Below, one piece after another: positions 1 through 6,718 of a DNA stretch of 10,452 nt. Every line of letters begins with the position of its first letter. Position 1 is the first letter of the stretch. A program made the translations under genes and the position numbers. Source of the stretch: Desulfobacterales bacterium (lineage in GTDB: Bacteria; Desulfobacterota; Syntrophobacteria; B119-G9); the NCBI GenBank assembly GCA_026992215.1, contig JALXAI010000552.1, positions 1-10,452 of the forward strand, given 5' to 3'. The notes beneath the pieces were generated by a model. It was not told the DNA's origin. It made no database searches and was given only the letters and a program-made list of their open reading frames with translations.

Positions 1-921
1 ATCAGGCCTAAACTCTTCATCGTCGTTGAAACGGATGCGTGGCCTAACTTGCTGTTCTACCTGAACAAATATAATGTTCCGACCTTTCTGGTGAACGGCA
101 GAATGTCGCCTAAATCTTTTCGCGGATACAGGCGTATTCGAGGGCTTAGCAAGCTCCTGTTCGAGGGCTTCGACATGTGCCTCATGCAATCTTCAGAAGA
201 CGTCCGGAAATTGCTGGATCTGGGGGTTGCCAGGGATAAGGTCAAAAATACGGGAAACCTCAAGTTTGATGTGTCACCGTCTGTCTCCGAGCGGGAAAGA
301 AAAGAGCTGGCAGCAGAACTGTCAGTAGGCCCCGGGGTAAAAGTCCTTGTTGCGGGAAGTACACACAGGGGAGAAGAGGAAATAATAGTGACAGTCTTTT
401 CTGACCTCCTGAAAGAATCGCCCCAATGGAGACTCCTCCTTGTTCCACGCCATCCCGGGAGAGGTGCCGAGATAACGAACATTGTAGCTCAAAAAGATAT
501 GAAAAGCGAACTGAGGTCTCAGGGGGGGAGTCTTAAGTCCGCGCACGTGGTGATAGTTGATACGATGGGTGAGCTTGCCAGGCTTTATTCGCTGGCTTCG
601 CTGGCAATTATCGGAGGTAGCTTTGTGCCCGTTGGCGGGCACAATCCTCTCGAGCCCCTTTCCTTTGGTGTACCGGTGATTTTCGGGCCTCACATGTTTA
701 ACTTTCGGGAGATCGAAAGAGAGCTCTTGAAATCGAAATGTGCCATAAAAGTTCCAAATAAAAGTGGACTTCGCGCTGCTCTAAGAAAACTCGCCCACAA
801 TTCCGGGTTCATAAAGGAGATGGCGGGTAATGCCGGGCGGGTCATAAGGGCGAATCGCGGTACCACGGAAAGGGTGATGACGTATCTTCTTCCGTACCTG
901 CGGGGAACCGATGATAATTAA
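1..921 (+). CDS. waaA: 3-deoxy-D-manno-octulosonic acid (Kdo) transferase, 5'-truncated by window edge
   Basis: WaaA (KdtA) is a GT-B glycosyltransferase at the inner membrane that transfers Kdo from CMP-Kdo to lipid IVA. The reading frame is open from base 1, and the first codons encode VVETDAWPNLL, matching the family's ETE(L/I)WPN motif. The true start is therefore upstream of the window, and the TTG at 49 is internal. About 306 residues are visible of a usual ~420. Visible family motifs in order (window codon numbers) are GNLKFD near 85-90, AGSTHRGEEE near 118-127, PRHPGR near 149-154, GGSFVPVGGHNPLEP at about 205-219 and GPHMFNF near 229-235. These belong to the C-terminal, nucleotide-sugar-binding half. 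The catalytic N-terminal acidic residue lies outside the window. The stop (919-921) overlaps the lpxK start by 11 bases, suggesting translational coupling in a lipid A operon. Confidence 0.96.
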   Translation: MRPKLFIVVETDAWPNLLFYLNKYNVPTFLVNGRMSPKSFRGYRRIRGLSKLLFEGFDMCLMQSSEDVRKLLDLGVARDKVKNTGNLKFDVSPSVSERERKELAAELSVGPGVKVLVAGSTHRGEEEIIVTVFSDLLKESPQWRLLLVPRHPGRGAEITNIVAQKDMKSELRSQGGSLKSAHVVIVDTMGELARLYSLASLAIIGGSFVPVGGHNPLEPLSFGVPVIFGPHMFNFREIERELLKSKCAIKVPNKSGLRAALRKLAHNSGFIKEMAGNAGRVIRANRGTTERVMTYLLPYLRGTDDN

Positions 922-1996
922 CTGGGCAAGATTGCAAGAAAAGCTCCTTCGAAAAAACACAGCAATTAAACTTCTTCTTAAACGGTTGTCCCAATTATAC
1001 GGCGGGGCAGTTCGATACAGGCTTTTGAAGTCCTACCGGCGGGAAGGATTGCGCAAGAAGGTTCCTGCGCTGGTGATAAGTGTTGGTAATATTGTTGCCG
1101 GTGGCGCCGGAAAAACGCCAATGGTAAGGTGGCTGGCACGGCATTTCAGTGCAAAGGGCATGAAGGTTTCGGTGGTCACAAGAGGTTATGGTCGCAGGAG
1201 AAGAAATAGGAACCTGGTAGTGCTTGCTGGTGACAGCAGAAACATGTCGTGGAAGTACGTGGGGGACGAACCGTACATGCTTTTCAGGCAGTTGAATAAT
1301 GTTCCCGTAATTGTTGGAAAAAGCAGGTATCGGTGCGCTTTTGAGGCCATTGAGCGTTTCGGCTCTGAGGTGATTATAATGGATGATGGTTTTCAACACT
1401 GGGCCCTTGAAAGAGACATTGACCTGGTGTTGCTGGATTGCAGGAAACCGTTTGATAACGGGTACCTCATCCCGCTGGGCAGGCTGAGGGAACCTGTCAG
1501 CCATCTCGTAAGGGCAGATGCTATTGTTCTGACAAGAGTTCCCGGTGAAGAAATTAAGCGAAGGACCGGCCGGATGTTGAATTCGATTTTTCCCGGGATC
1601 CCTCTTTTTGGGTCGTGCCACGTTCCGGTGGCAATACGTGAATGCACCACGGGAATCGAACATGAGCCGCAGTTTATCAGCGGCAAAAGAGTCCTTGCCT
1701 TTTCGGGAATTGCTACTCCGGAGGACTTTTTTGAAACGTTAAAACGATCCGGTGCTATTGTTATAGAAACGATCAGTTTTCCTGATCATTACGAGTATGG
1801 CGAGGACGATGTTATACGTATTATCGATACCGCAAAAAGAAAAAAAGTTGATTTTGTGATTACAACGGAAAAGGACGAGGTAAAATTAACCGATTACGTT
1901 CAAATGTTTAACGGGTTGTATTCACTGGTAATAGATATTCGATTCTTAAATGAGAAACTGTTTTGTGACTGGCTGGAGAAACGAGCGAATCTATAA
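911..1996 (+). CDS. lpxK: Tetraacyldisaccharide 4'-kinase
   Basis: LpxK phosphorylates the 4' position of the tetraacyldisaccharide 1-phosphate to give lipid IVA at the cytoplasmic face of the inner membrane. The 361-residue protein is close to the family's usual length. The N-terminal hydrophobic/basic stretch (about 1-50) is the expected membrane-associating region. The Walker A loop is GGAGKT at 64-69 inside SVGNIVAGGAGKTPMV. Further family motifs are VTRGYGRR (89-96), DDGFQH (158-163, equivalent to the DDGLQH signature), PLGRLREP (188-195), LTR (207-209), FSGIATPEDF (264-273) and TTEKD (318-322). The ATG at 911 overlaps the end of waaA by 11 bases, and the 3' end is overlapped by the next acyltransferase gene. 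This is the normal order for lipid A synthesis in many Gram-negatives. Nothing appears damaged. Confidence 0.97.
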   Translation: MIINWARLQEKLLRKNTAIKLLLKRLSQLYGGAVRYRLLKSYRREGLRKKVPALVISVGNIVAGGAGKTPMVRWLARHFSAKGMKVSVVTRGYGRRRRNRNLVVLAGDSRNMSWKYVGDEPYMLFRQLNNVPVIVGKSRYRCAFEAIERFGSEVIIMDDGFQHWALERDIDLVLLDCRKPFDNGYLIPLGRLREPVSHLVRADAIVLTRVPGEEIKRRTGRMLNSIFPGIPLFGSCHVPVAIRECTTGIEHEPQFISGKRVLAFSGIATPEDFFETLKRSGAIVIETISFPDHYEYGEDDVIRIIDTAKRKKVDFVITTEKDEVKLTDYVQMFNGLYSLVIDIRFLNEKLFCDWLEKRANL

Positions 1997-2915
1997 ATTG
2001 CTTGTCAAATTTTTGACCTGGGGTTCTTCCATTTCGGACGAAAGGCTCGATTTCCTATCCTCCGTTGCAGGAGATTTGTGGTTTACCCTGGATGCAAAAC
2101 ACAGGAAAGTTTCCCTGTCAAATCTTTTCCTGGTGAAGGACAGGCTTGAGCGTGCGTACGGATCTCCTCTTGGCAGCCGTGATCTTTACGCTATTTCAAG
2201 GCAGAACTTCAGGCACATAACCCGGGTGTTCCTTGAGATTCCTAGATTCAGAAGTATAACGGCGGAGAACGTGCAAAGGTTTGTCCGATGTACGGGAGCA
2301 AAGGAAATCAAAAAGGCGAGCTCAGAAGGTAAGGGCGTTATTCTTCTTACGGGGCACTTCGGGAACTGGGAACTGACCGCGCATGTTGCCCCTTTTTTCC
2401 TTGGGACGCCGATAAACATAATAGCCAGACCCCTCGATTTTCCTCCCCTTGAAAGGCTTGTCACGGAAATCAGGTGCGGGACCGGAAACAGGGTTTTTGC
2501 ACGCAGGTCGTCGGCGAGAAAGGTACTCAAAAGCCTGAAAAACAACGAGATAATAGGGATCTTACAGGACCAGCGATCCTCGAAACATGAAGGGATTGTG
2601 GCGCCCTTCATGGGACGTCCCGCTCTTACCCACAAGGGCATGGCGATTCTGGCGACGAGAACCGGAGCCGCGGTTATTCCTGTTTTCTCTCATCGGGAAA
2701 AGAGCGGAAGGTATCATATCGAGATCCACCCGAGGGTGTATCTATTTAATACAGGGGATGTCAAAAAAGATATTCTGCTTAATACCATGCTTTTTAATCG
2801 TATCCTGGAAAATCAAGTGGTTAAATACCCTGAGCAGTGGTTCTGGGTACACAGGAGATGGTTGCTCAAAAGGAAAAAGAAGAAAAGACTGTTTGCGAGA
2901 AAGAGACGAAAGTAA
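1950..2915 (+). CDS. Lipid A late acyltransferase (LpxL/HtrB family)
   Basis: This belongs to the lysophospholipid acyltransferase superfamily. It should add a secondary acyl chain to Kdo-lipid A (or a related acceptor) at the inner membrane. The catalytic HX4E motif is H136-F-G-N-W-E141, in GVILLTGHFGNWEL. Other family marks are LQDQRSS (205-211) followed by APFMGRPA (218-225), and YPEQWFWVHRRW near the C-terminus. The C-terminal tail is very basic (many Lys/Arg after the HRRW motif). It is 321 residues from the ATG at 1950, which overlaps lpxK by 47 bases without an obvious Shine-Dalgarno. An alternative TTG start at 1998 sits one base after the lpxK stop and would give 305 residues. Either start leaves the catalytic domain whole. 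LpxL, LpxM and LpxP cannot be separated from sequence alone, so no symbol is assigned. Confidence 0.93.
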   Translation: MRNCFVTGWRNERIYKLLVKFLTWGSSISDERLDFLSSVAGDLWFTLDAKHRKVSLSNLFLVKDRLERAYGSPLGSRDLYAISRQNFRHITRVFLEIPRFRSITAENVQRFVRCTGAKEIKKASSEGKGVILLTGHFGNWELTAHVAPFFLGTPINIIARPLDFPPLERLVTEIRCGTGNRVFARRSSARKVLKSLKNNEIIGILQDQRSSKHEGIVAPFMGRPALTHKGMAILATRTGAAVIPVFSHREKSGRYHIEIHPRVYLFNTGDVKKDILLNTMLFNRILENQVVKYPEQWFWVHRRWLLKRKKKKRLFARKRRK

Positions 2916-3052
2916 GCTGGCAGTAATGCCTGCAGTCATGATCGTCCCGTCCCGTTACGGAAAATAACTGACCCTAAAATTAATTCATACATTCCCTTCC
3001 CGGCCTGATTATTGCTAAAAACCACTATGGCGTGATTTACAGAGAACGAAAC

Positions 3053-3057
3053 GGGAG
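3053..3057 (+). promoter_or_regulatory. Shine-Dalgarno site for the cyclase gene
   Basis: GGGAG lies 7 bases before the ATG at 3065 and supports that start. The 149-base gap after the acyltransferase gene suggests the cyclase has its own promoter, but I could not identify a convincing -35/-10 pair there. Confidence 0.6.
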
Positions 3058-3064
3058 ATAACTC

Positions 3065-4678
3065 ATGCAAGATATTGAATTTATACGTGAAGAAATCGGC
3101 ATTCAGCCACAGTTACCGCTTTTAAAGAAGAAAATAATGGTTGTGGACGATGATCAGCAGATCCTGGACGCTGTTGTGGAAGCCCTACAGGAAAACGGTT
3201 ACTTTGTCAGGGGTGCGTCGGGAGCCGGTGAAGCGCAGCAGTACTTTGAAAGGGAGCACTTTGATCTGTTGATCGTTGATCTTGAGATGGAGGAAATGAA
3301 CGGGCTGGATCTCTTTAACTTGCTTCACTCGAAGTATCCTGACTTGCAGGGAATTATGATCACGGGCTGTGCCAGCATAGATGCATCCATTCGTGCCCTT
3401 GAAGAGGGTTTCAGCAATTTTTTGCTCAAACCCTTCAAAGTTGGTGACCTGCTAAGGGCAGTGGAAAAGAGTCTCAGCAAGAAGCAGATTGACGATGAAA
3501 ATGCCCGCCTGAAAACCCTTATCCCTCTCTACAAGCTCGGTAAGAAATTTCTGAAAGCTCAGAATGTTGACGAGCTATTAAGAGAACTGATCAAGACGGT
3601 TAAAGAGGAAACCAGGAGCGACAGGGTTTCAGTAATGCTGCTCGACGAAGAAACGGGTGAGCTGAGGATACGGGCGGCTATTGGGTTAAGCCCCGAGATT
3701 ATTAAAAAGGTGAGGATAAAGCCTGGACAAAATATCGCGGGCTGGGTGCTGGAAAATGGAAAACCGCTTATACTGAATGGTGGTCCCGAGGACCATCCTC
3801 AATTTTCCAGGCTCATGAAACTGGCTGAAATCAAGGCTGCCATATCTTACCCCATGGTGAAGGAGGATCAGGTTTTCGGTGTTTTGAACGTTAGCAAGCT
3901 TAACAGTGGAGATCCATTCAGCCCGGCGGATGTCGAGCTTCTTTCTGTTATCTGTGATCAGGCGGTTATGGCATTTGATAACTTAAGGCTCATCAAGGAG
4001 ATATCCGAAAAAGTCAAGGCTCAGACTTTGCTCCAGCAATTTGTTGCGCCCCACGTAGCCCAGGCCCTGGTGTCGCAAATGGAGAACGTGTATCAATTCG
4101 GGGAAATAAAAGAACTGATAATTCTTTTCGCCGACATAAGGAATTTTACTCCCATGGTTCAAGAAATGGTGTTGAGCGATGTGAGGGTTTTTTTGAACGA
4201 GTTTTTTGATGCCCTTTGCAATGTCGTTTTCAAGTATGACGGTACCATAATCAAGTTTATGGGTGACGCCCTGATAGCGGTGTTTGGAGCCCCGATCCAG
4301 ATGGCTCAGCCGGGACTACAGGCCTTGAAAGCGGCAAGAGAGATGCTTGGGACCTTTGAGGAGATTCAAGAAAGATGGGCTAAAAAGAGCAAGTTTTTTG
4401 AAAGGGTTGGACTTGGCATCGGCATAACAAAAGGCGAGGTGTTTATCGGGAACATTGGCAGCGCTCAGCGAATAGACTACACTGTCGTGGGCACTGCAGT
4501 AAATATGGCTCAAAGGCTTGCGTCAGAAGCGATGGCCGGGCAAATCCTGGTAACCCCCGAAGTAAAAAAAGAACTTGGTGATCAGGATGGGTTGGCGGCA
4601 TCGATCTACACCAGGCTTAAGGGTTTCAAGAGCTTTCAAAGGATGTACGCGCTGACGGGTCGCTCGGACGAAAAGTAA
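3065..4678 (+). CDS. Response regulator receiver-GAF-class III adenylate cyclase
   Basis: This is a soluble three-domain signalling protein of 537 residues. The receiver domain (about 22-138) has the acidic cluster D28-D30, the phosphoacceptor D72 in LLIVDLEM, T100 and K122 in LLKPF, so it looks phosphorylatable. A GAF domain (about 155-310) should bind a small ligand or mediate dimerisation. A short helical linker (about 310-340) leads to a class III nucleotide cyclase domain (about 350-505). Metal-binding aspartates are D357 (ILFADIRNFT) and D401 (KFMGDALIAVFG). The adenine-selecting pair is K397 and D471 (RIDYTVVG). Transition-state residues N480 and R484 lie in AVNMAQRL. All key residues are present, which argues for cAMP rather than cGMP synthesis. 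No partner histidine kinase is encoded nearby, so it is an orphan in this window. A good Shine-Dalgarno supports the start. Confidence 0.93.
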   Translation: MQDIEFIREEIGIQPQLPLLKKKIMVVDDDQQILDAVVEALQENGYFVRGASGAGEAQQYFEREHFDLLIVDLEMEEMNGLDLFNLLHSKYPDLQGIMITGCASIDASIRALEEGFSNFLLKPFKVGDLLRAVEKSLSKKQIDDENARLKTLIPLYKLGKKFLKAQNVDELLRELIKTVKEETRSDRVSVMLLDEETGELRIRAAIGLSPEIIKKVRIKPGQNIAGWVLENGKPLILNGGPEDHPQFSRLMKLAEIKAAISYPMVKEDQVFGVLNVSKLNSGDPFSPADVELLSVICDQAVMAFDNLRLIKEISEKVKAQTLLQQFVAPHVAQALVSQMENVYQFGEIKELIILFADIRNFTPMVQEMVLSDVRVFLNEFFDALCNVVFKYDGTIIKFMGDALIAVFGAPIQMAQPGLQALKAAREMLGTFEEIQERWAKKSKFFERVGLGIGITKGEVFIGNIGSAQRIDYTVVGTAVNMAQRLASEAMAGQILVTPEVKKELGDQDGLAASIYTRLKGFKSFQRMYALTGRSDEK

Positions 4679-4709
4679 CGTCCGTGGGGCCGTGTGGGCG
4701 AGCGCGTCA

Positions 4710-4733
4710 CAAGCGTTTTCACCTGAACGCTTT
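4710..4733 (+). repeat. Short hairpin downstream of the cyclase gene
   Basis: AAGCGTT (4711-4717) and AACGCTT (4726-4732) form a 7-bp stem with an 8-base loop, followed by TTGTTG. It begins 32 bases after the cyclase stop. It may act as a weak terminator or as an mRNA 3'-end stabiliser, but the T-tract is poor. Confidence 0.4.
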
Positions 4734-4799
4734 GTTGCTGCCCGCAAGACGGTGGAAATCCTGATCCAAGAAGCAGTTCTCCGGGGGTAAATCGTGCGG

Positions 4800-4827
4800 G
4801 GCCGGCTTTTAAGCCGGCCTCTCGTTT
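4800..4827 (+). terminator. Candidate rho-independent terminator between convergent genes
   Basis: GGCCGGCTT (4800-4808) and AAGCCGGCC (4811-4819) are a perfect 9-bp inverted repeat with a 2-base centre. In practice this gives about a 7-bp GC-rich stem with a 6-base loop. It is followed on the + strand by TCTCGTTT, a moderate T-tract. On the - strand the sequence after the stem is not T-rich. It therefore best serves the upstream cyclase gene. It also lies where it could block read-through between the convergent cyclase and iron-sulfur genes. Confidence 0.6.
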
Positions 4828-4857
4828 AATAGCAATGTCTCCATGTGGAGGATAATG

Positions 4858-5589
4858 TTACGTTAAAATGTTTCCCCTGGTACTAATGCAGATTTCTTTA
4901 ACGGGTATTTCTTTTCCGGATTTCTCAAGGGCCTTCTCAATGATCTTTACAAGTCCGGAACAGCAGGGGACTTCCATGTTTACTATTGTTATTGTGTTTA
5001 TATCGTTTCTTTCGAATATCTCGGTAAACTTATCCACGTATTCCGCAGCGTTATCAAATTTGGGGCAGCCCATCATCACCACTTTGCCTGGCAGAAAATC
5101 CGCGTGAATATTGGGGTACACTATTGCGCTGCAATCCGCAATAACCAGGAGGTCCGCGTTTTGAAGAAAAGGTGCTCCGGGAGGTACGAGCTTTATCTGC
5201 ACCGGCCAGTTTGAAAGAGCAGATTCTATGTGCGATGAACCGATCTTAGCTTCTTTCACCTGGTCGTCTCTTTTAAATACGTGCACTCCCGTTGAAGGAC
5301 ACCCGCAGGCCGACACAGGTTGAGCGACGGTTTTTTTCTTTTCAAGATCTGCCAGGTATTCTTCCACCGCGTCCTCGTCAAATTCCTCAGCTTCGCGTTC
5401 AATCAGCTTAAGGGCCCCCGTGGGGCAATCTCCGAGGCATGCTCCAAGTCCGTCGCAGTACTTCTCGGCAACCAACTTTGCCTTTCCGTCTATTATCTGT
5501 ATGGCTCCTTCTTCGCACGCGGGTACACACTGACCGCATCCGTCACATAGTTCTTCGTCTATCTCTATTATCTTTCGTAAAACTTTCAT
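4858..5589 (-). CDS. Ferredoxin-like iron-sulfur protein with cysteine-containing C-terminal domain
   Basis: The 243-residue cytoplasmic protein has no signal peptide or membrane segment. The N-terminal ferredoxin domain (about 5-63) has a complete first cluster motif, C15-x2-C18-x2-C21-x3-C25. The second motif is C45-x5-C51-x3-C55-P, with Leu48 where the second cysteine should be. It may hold a 3Fe-4S cluster, a differently ligated cluster or none. An acidic linker (about 66-86) leads to a C-terminal domain (about 92-243) with scattered cysteines: C95/C97 in ACGCPS, C153, C175 in MGCPKFD, the C209-C210 pair in VPCCSGL, and C234. I recall this whole architecture as a conserved but poorly characterised family in strict anaerobes. 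An electron-transfer or redox-sensing role is inference. The start has an AGGAGAAC-type Shine-Dalgarno (about 5594-5602). It probably shares control with the upstream co-oriented HD-like gene, although 190 bases separate them. Confidence 0.88.
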   Translation of the reverse strand: MKVLRKIIEIDEELCDGCGQCVPACEEGAIQIIDGKAKLVAEKYCDGLGACLGDCPTGALKLIEREAEEFDEDAVEEYLADLEKKKTVAQPVSACGCPSTGVHVFKRDDQVKEAKIGSSHIESALSNWPVQIKLVPPGAPFLQNADLLVIADCSAIVYPNIHADFLPGKVVMMGCPKFDNAAEYVDKFTEIFERNDINTITIVNMEVPCCSGLVKIIEKALEKSGKEIPVKEICISTRGNILT

Positions 5590-5645
5590 GGCTTGTTCTC
5601 CTGTTTTATAAGCATCCGCTTGCCTTTATCAACCCTGTTAATCAA

Positions 5646-5707
5646 TGAGAATGTGCCTTGCTTAAATCCTGCTGTCGGGCACCATGGTTGAGTGGCACAC
5701 ATTCTCA
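5646..5707. repeat. Long imperfect inverted repeat between the HD-like and iron-sulfur genes
   Basis: TGAGAATGTGCC (5646-5657) pairs with GGCACACATTCTCA (5694-5707), giving 12 bp with a 2-base bulge around a 36-base interior. On the transcribed (-) strand it would form a stem-loop in the leader before the iron-sulfur gene. There is no T-tract after it, so a simple terminator is unlikely. A processing or stability element, or a weak attenuator, is possible. A second arm, GCCTTGC/GCAAGGC (5655-5661 and about 5711-5717), offers an alternative pairing. Confidence 0.55.
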
Positions 5708-5725
5708 GCGGGCAAGGCCACTCGA

Positions 5726-5749
5726 TTCACGAGGTTTCACGGGTTCACG
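5726..5749. repeat. Three short direct repeats TTCACG
   Basis: TTCACG occurs at 5726-5731, 5736-5741 and 5744-5749 (CGTGAA on the - strand), just downstream of the HD-like gene stop. Spacings are 10 and 8 bases. It could be a chance low-complexity patch or a small protein-binding array. No function can be assigned. Confidence 0.35.
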
Positions 5750-5779
5750 GTTGCATTTTAACCATGGCCGTAACAATCT

Positions 5780-6514
5780 CTAACCATGCGCCTGAAATTT
5801 TTTCCTGGCGAGCTCTCGTCCACTGTCCGTGAGAAAGCCGTTTTCAAGCAACTCCTTCATTTCTTTTGTGTCAATGGCCGATTCTTTCAAGCGCTCTTCC
5901 ATGGTCGCTATCAGCTCTGCATCGTGCAAAATTTTAGAATTGATGTCATCTTGTACTTCGTTTCTGCTTATCCTCGTCAGAATATCACATACTTCTTCGA
6001 TCAACTCTTCCTTGGCATCCAGGTTTTTCAAAATATCCCTGACGATGGGCAACCCTTCTTCCAGCACGAATTGTTCGGGGTTTTCCGGATGTTTTTCCTC
6101 CGCTTCCCTGATGCCAACCTGTCTCAGGTATGCCGAGGTTAGCACGATGGCCGGCATTCCGCCTTCTTCCTTGGTTATCTGTTCAGCGTAACGAGCTATC
6201 TTCATGGCGCGGGCGATTTTCTTAAAATCTCTTCCAAAGTATCGCTTCATCTGGATGGCCACCCTGTCTTTAAGCAGGTCCTCCCTCTGCGCCAGCAGCT
6301 CCTGGGGTAGTTCTCCAAGGCATTGTTCCGCGTATTTGCAATAAGACGCACAGCCAAAGTCCATTTTCGGGTTGATGAATCGATAGCCGCAGTTTCTGCA
6401 TTTCCTCGCGGGTTCGTCCTTGAAGAATTCCACGTAATGTCCGCACTTAGGGCACTTGGCTTCGTAGATGGCACCCGGTTTCCAGTATCTGCTATCTTGT
6501 CCCGGACACTTCAT
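5780..6514 (-). CDS. Zinc-ribbon protein with degenerate HD-phosphohydrolase domain
   Basis: The 244-residue protein starts with a cysteine-rich region. C21-P-K-C24 and C39-R-N-C42 form a classic zinc ribbon. C3, C55, C59 and C65 could ligate a second metal or an iron-sulfur cluster. Residues about 85-205 align by memory with HD-domain phosphohydrolases of anaerobes (RYAEQITKEEGG..VLTSAYLRQVGI). In active members, the first His is at the position of R102, the HD pair is at R131-Q132 (LRQVGI instead of LHDIGI), and the HHH-type stretch falls around 180-188 (RISRNEV). Only the late aspartate, D198 in ILHDAEL, remains. It is therefore probably catalytically dead and may serve as a sensor or adaptor. 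An AGAGGA Shine-Dalgarno (6522-6527) with a 7-base spacer supports the ATG. It is divergent from a Crp/Fnr regulator and co-oriented with the iron-sulfur gene. Confidence 0.85.
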   Translation of the reverse strand: MKCPGQDSRYWKPGAIYEAKCPKCGHYVEFFKDEPARKCRNCGYRFINPKMDFGCASYCKYAEQCLGELPQELLAQREDLLKDRVAIQMKRYFGRDFKKIARAMKIARYAEQITKEEGGMPAIVLTSAYLRQVGIREAEEKHPENPEQFVLEEGLPIVRDILKNLDAKEELIEEVCDILTRISRNEVQDDINSKILHDAELIATMEERLKESAIDTKEMKELLENGFLTDSGRELARKKFQAHG

Positions 6515-6572
6515 TTTTAAATCCTCTGCTCCGTGGTTTGGTGTTAGTTTACTAATAAGTCTATCATTTAGT

Positions 6573-6578
6573 ATTATA
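6573..6578 (-). promoter_or_regulatory. Candidate -10 element for the HD-like gene
   Basis: The - strand reads TATAAT here, about 60 bases before the ATG at 6514. A TTGACT that could act as -35 lies only 14 bases upstream and is itself part of the FNR-like palindrome, so spacing is short. This would be an activator-dependent or repressible promoter if real. Confidence 0.35.
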
Positions 6579-6583
6579 TATGC

Positions 6584-6599
6584 TTTGATTTAAGTCAAA
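6584..6599. promoter_or_regulatory. FNR-like palindromic operator in divergent promoter region
   Basis: TTTGATTTAAGTCAAA is a 16-bp palindrome with one mismatched pair. It has TTTGA/TCAAA half-sites with six bases between them, close to the FNR consensus TTGAT-N4-ATCAA. It sits in the AT-rich gap between the HD-like gene (ATG 70 bases away) and the Crp/Fnr gene (ATG 120 bases away). The regulator's recognition helix carries ExxSR, the FNR-type signature for TTGA half-sites, so autoregulation and control of the divergent genes is a strong inference. A second small palindrome, ATTTG-AA-CAAAT, lies at 6610-6621. Confidence 0.65.
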
Positions 6600-6718
6600 T
6601 TTCGTCGCCATTTGAACAAATCGGTATTGAATATAGCAAAAAAATGGTTAATACTTGGCAATTGATCGGTTTTTTCGCCCTTTTGTGAAGCAACTCTTAT
6701 TTTCTGTGACTGGCAAAA

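Noticed and set aside
49..921. TTG at 49 as the start of the Kdo transferase
   Set aside because: The frame is open to base 1 and the upstream codons encode the conserved ETDAWPN motif, so the gene simply begins outside the window.
2916..2935. Sigma-54 type promoter (TGGCA...TGCA) after the acyltransferase gene
   Set aside because: The GG and GC dinucleotides are separated by 11 rather than 10 bases, and the consensus match is poor.
5605..5632. Sigma-70 promoter (TTGATA-16-TATAAA, - strand) for the iron-sulfur gene
   Set aside because: The hexamers and spacing look good, but the expected transcription start falls inside the Shine-Dalgarno, leaving no usable ribosome site.
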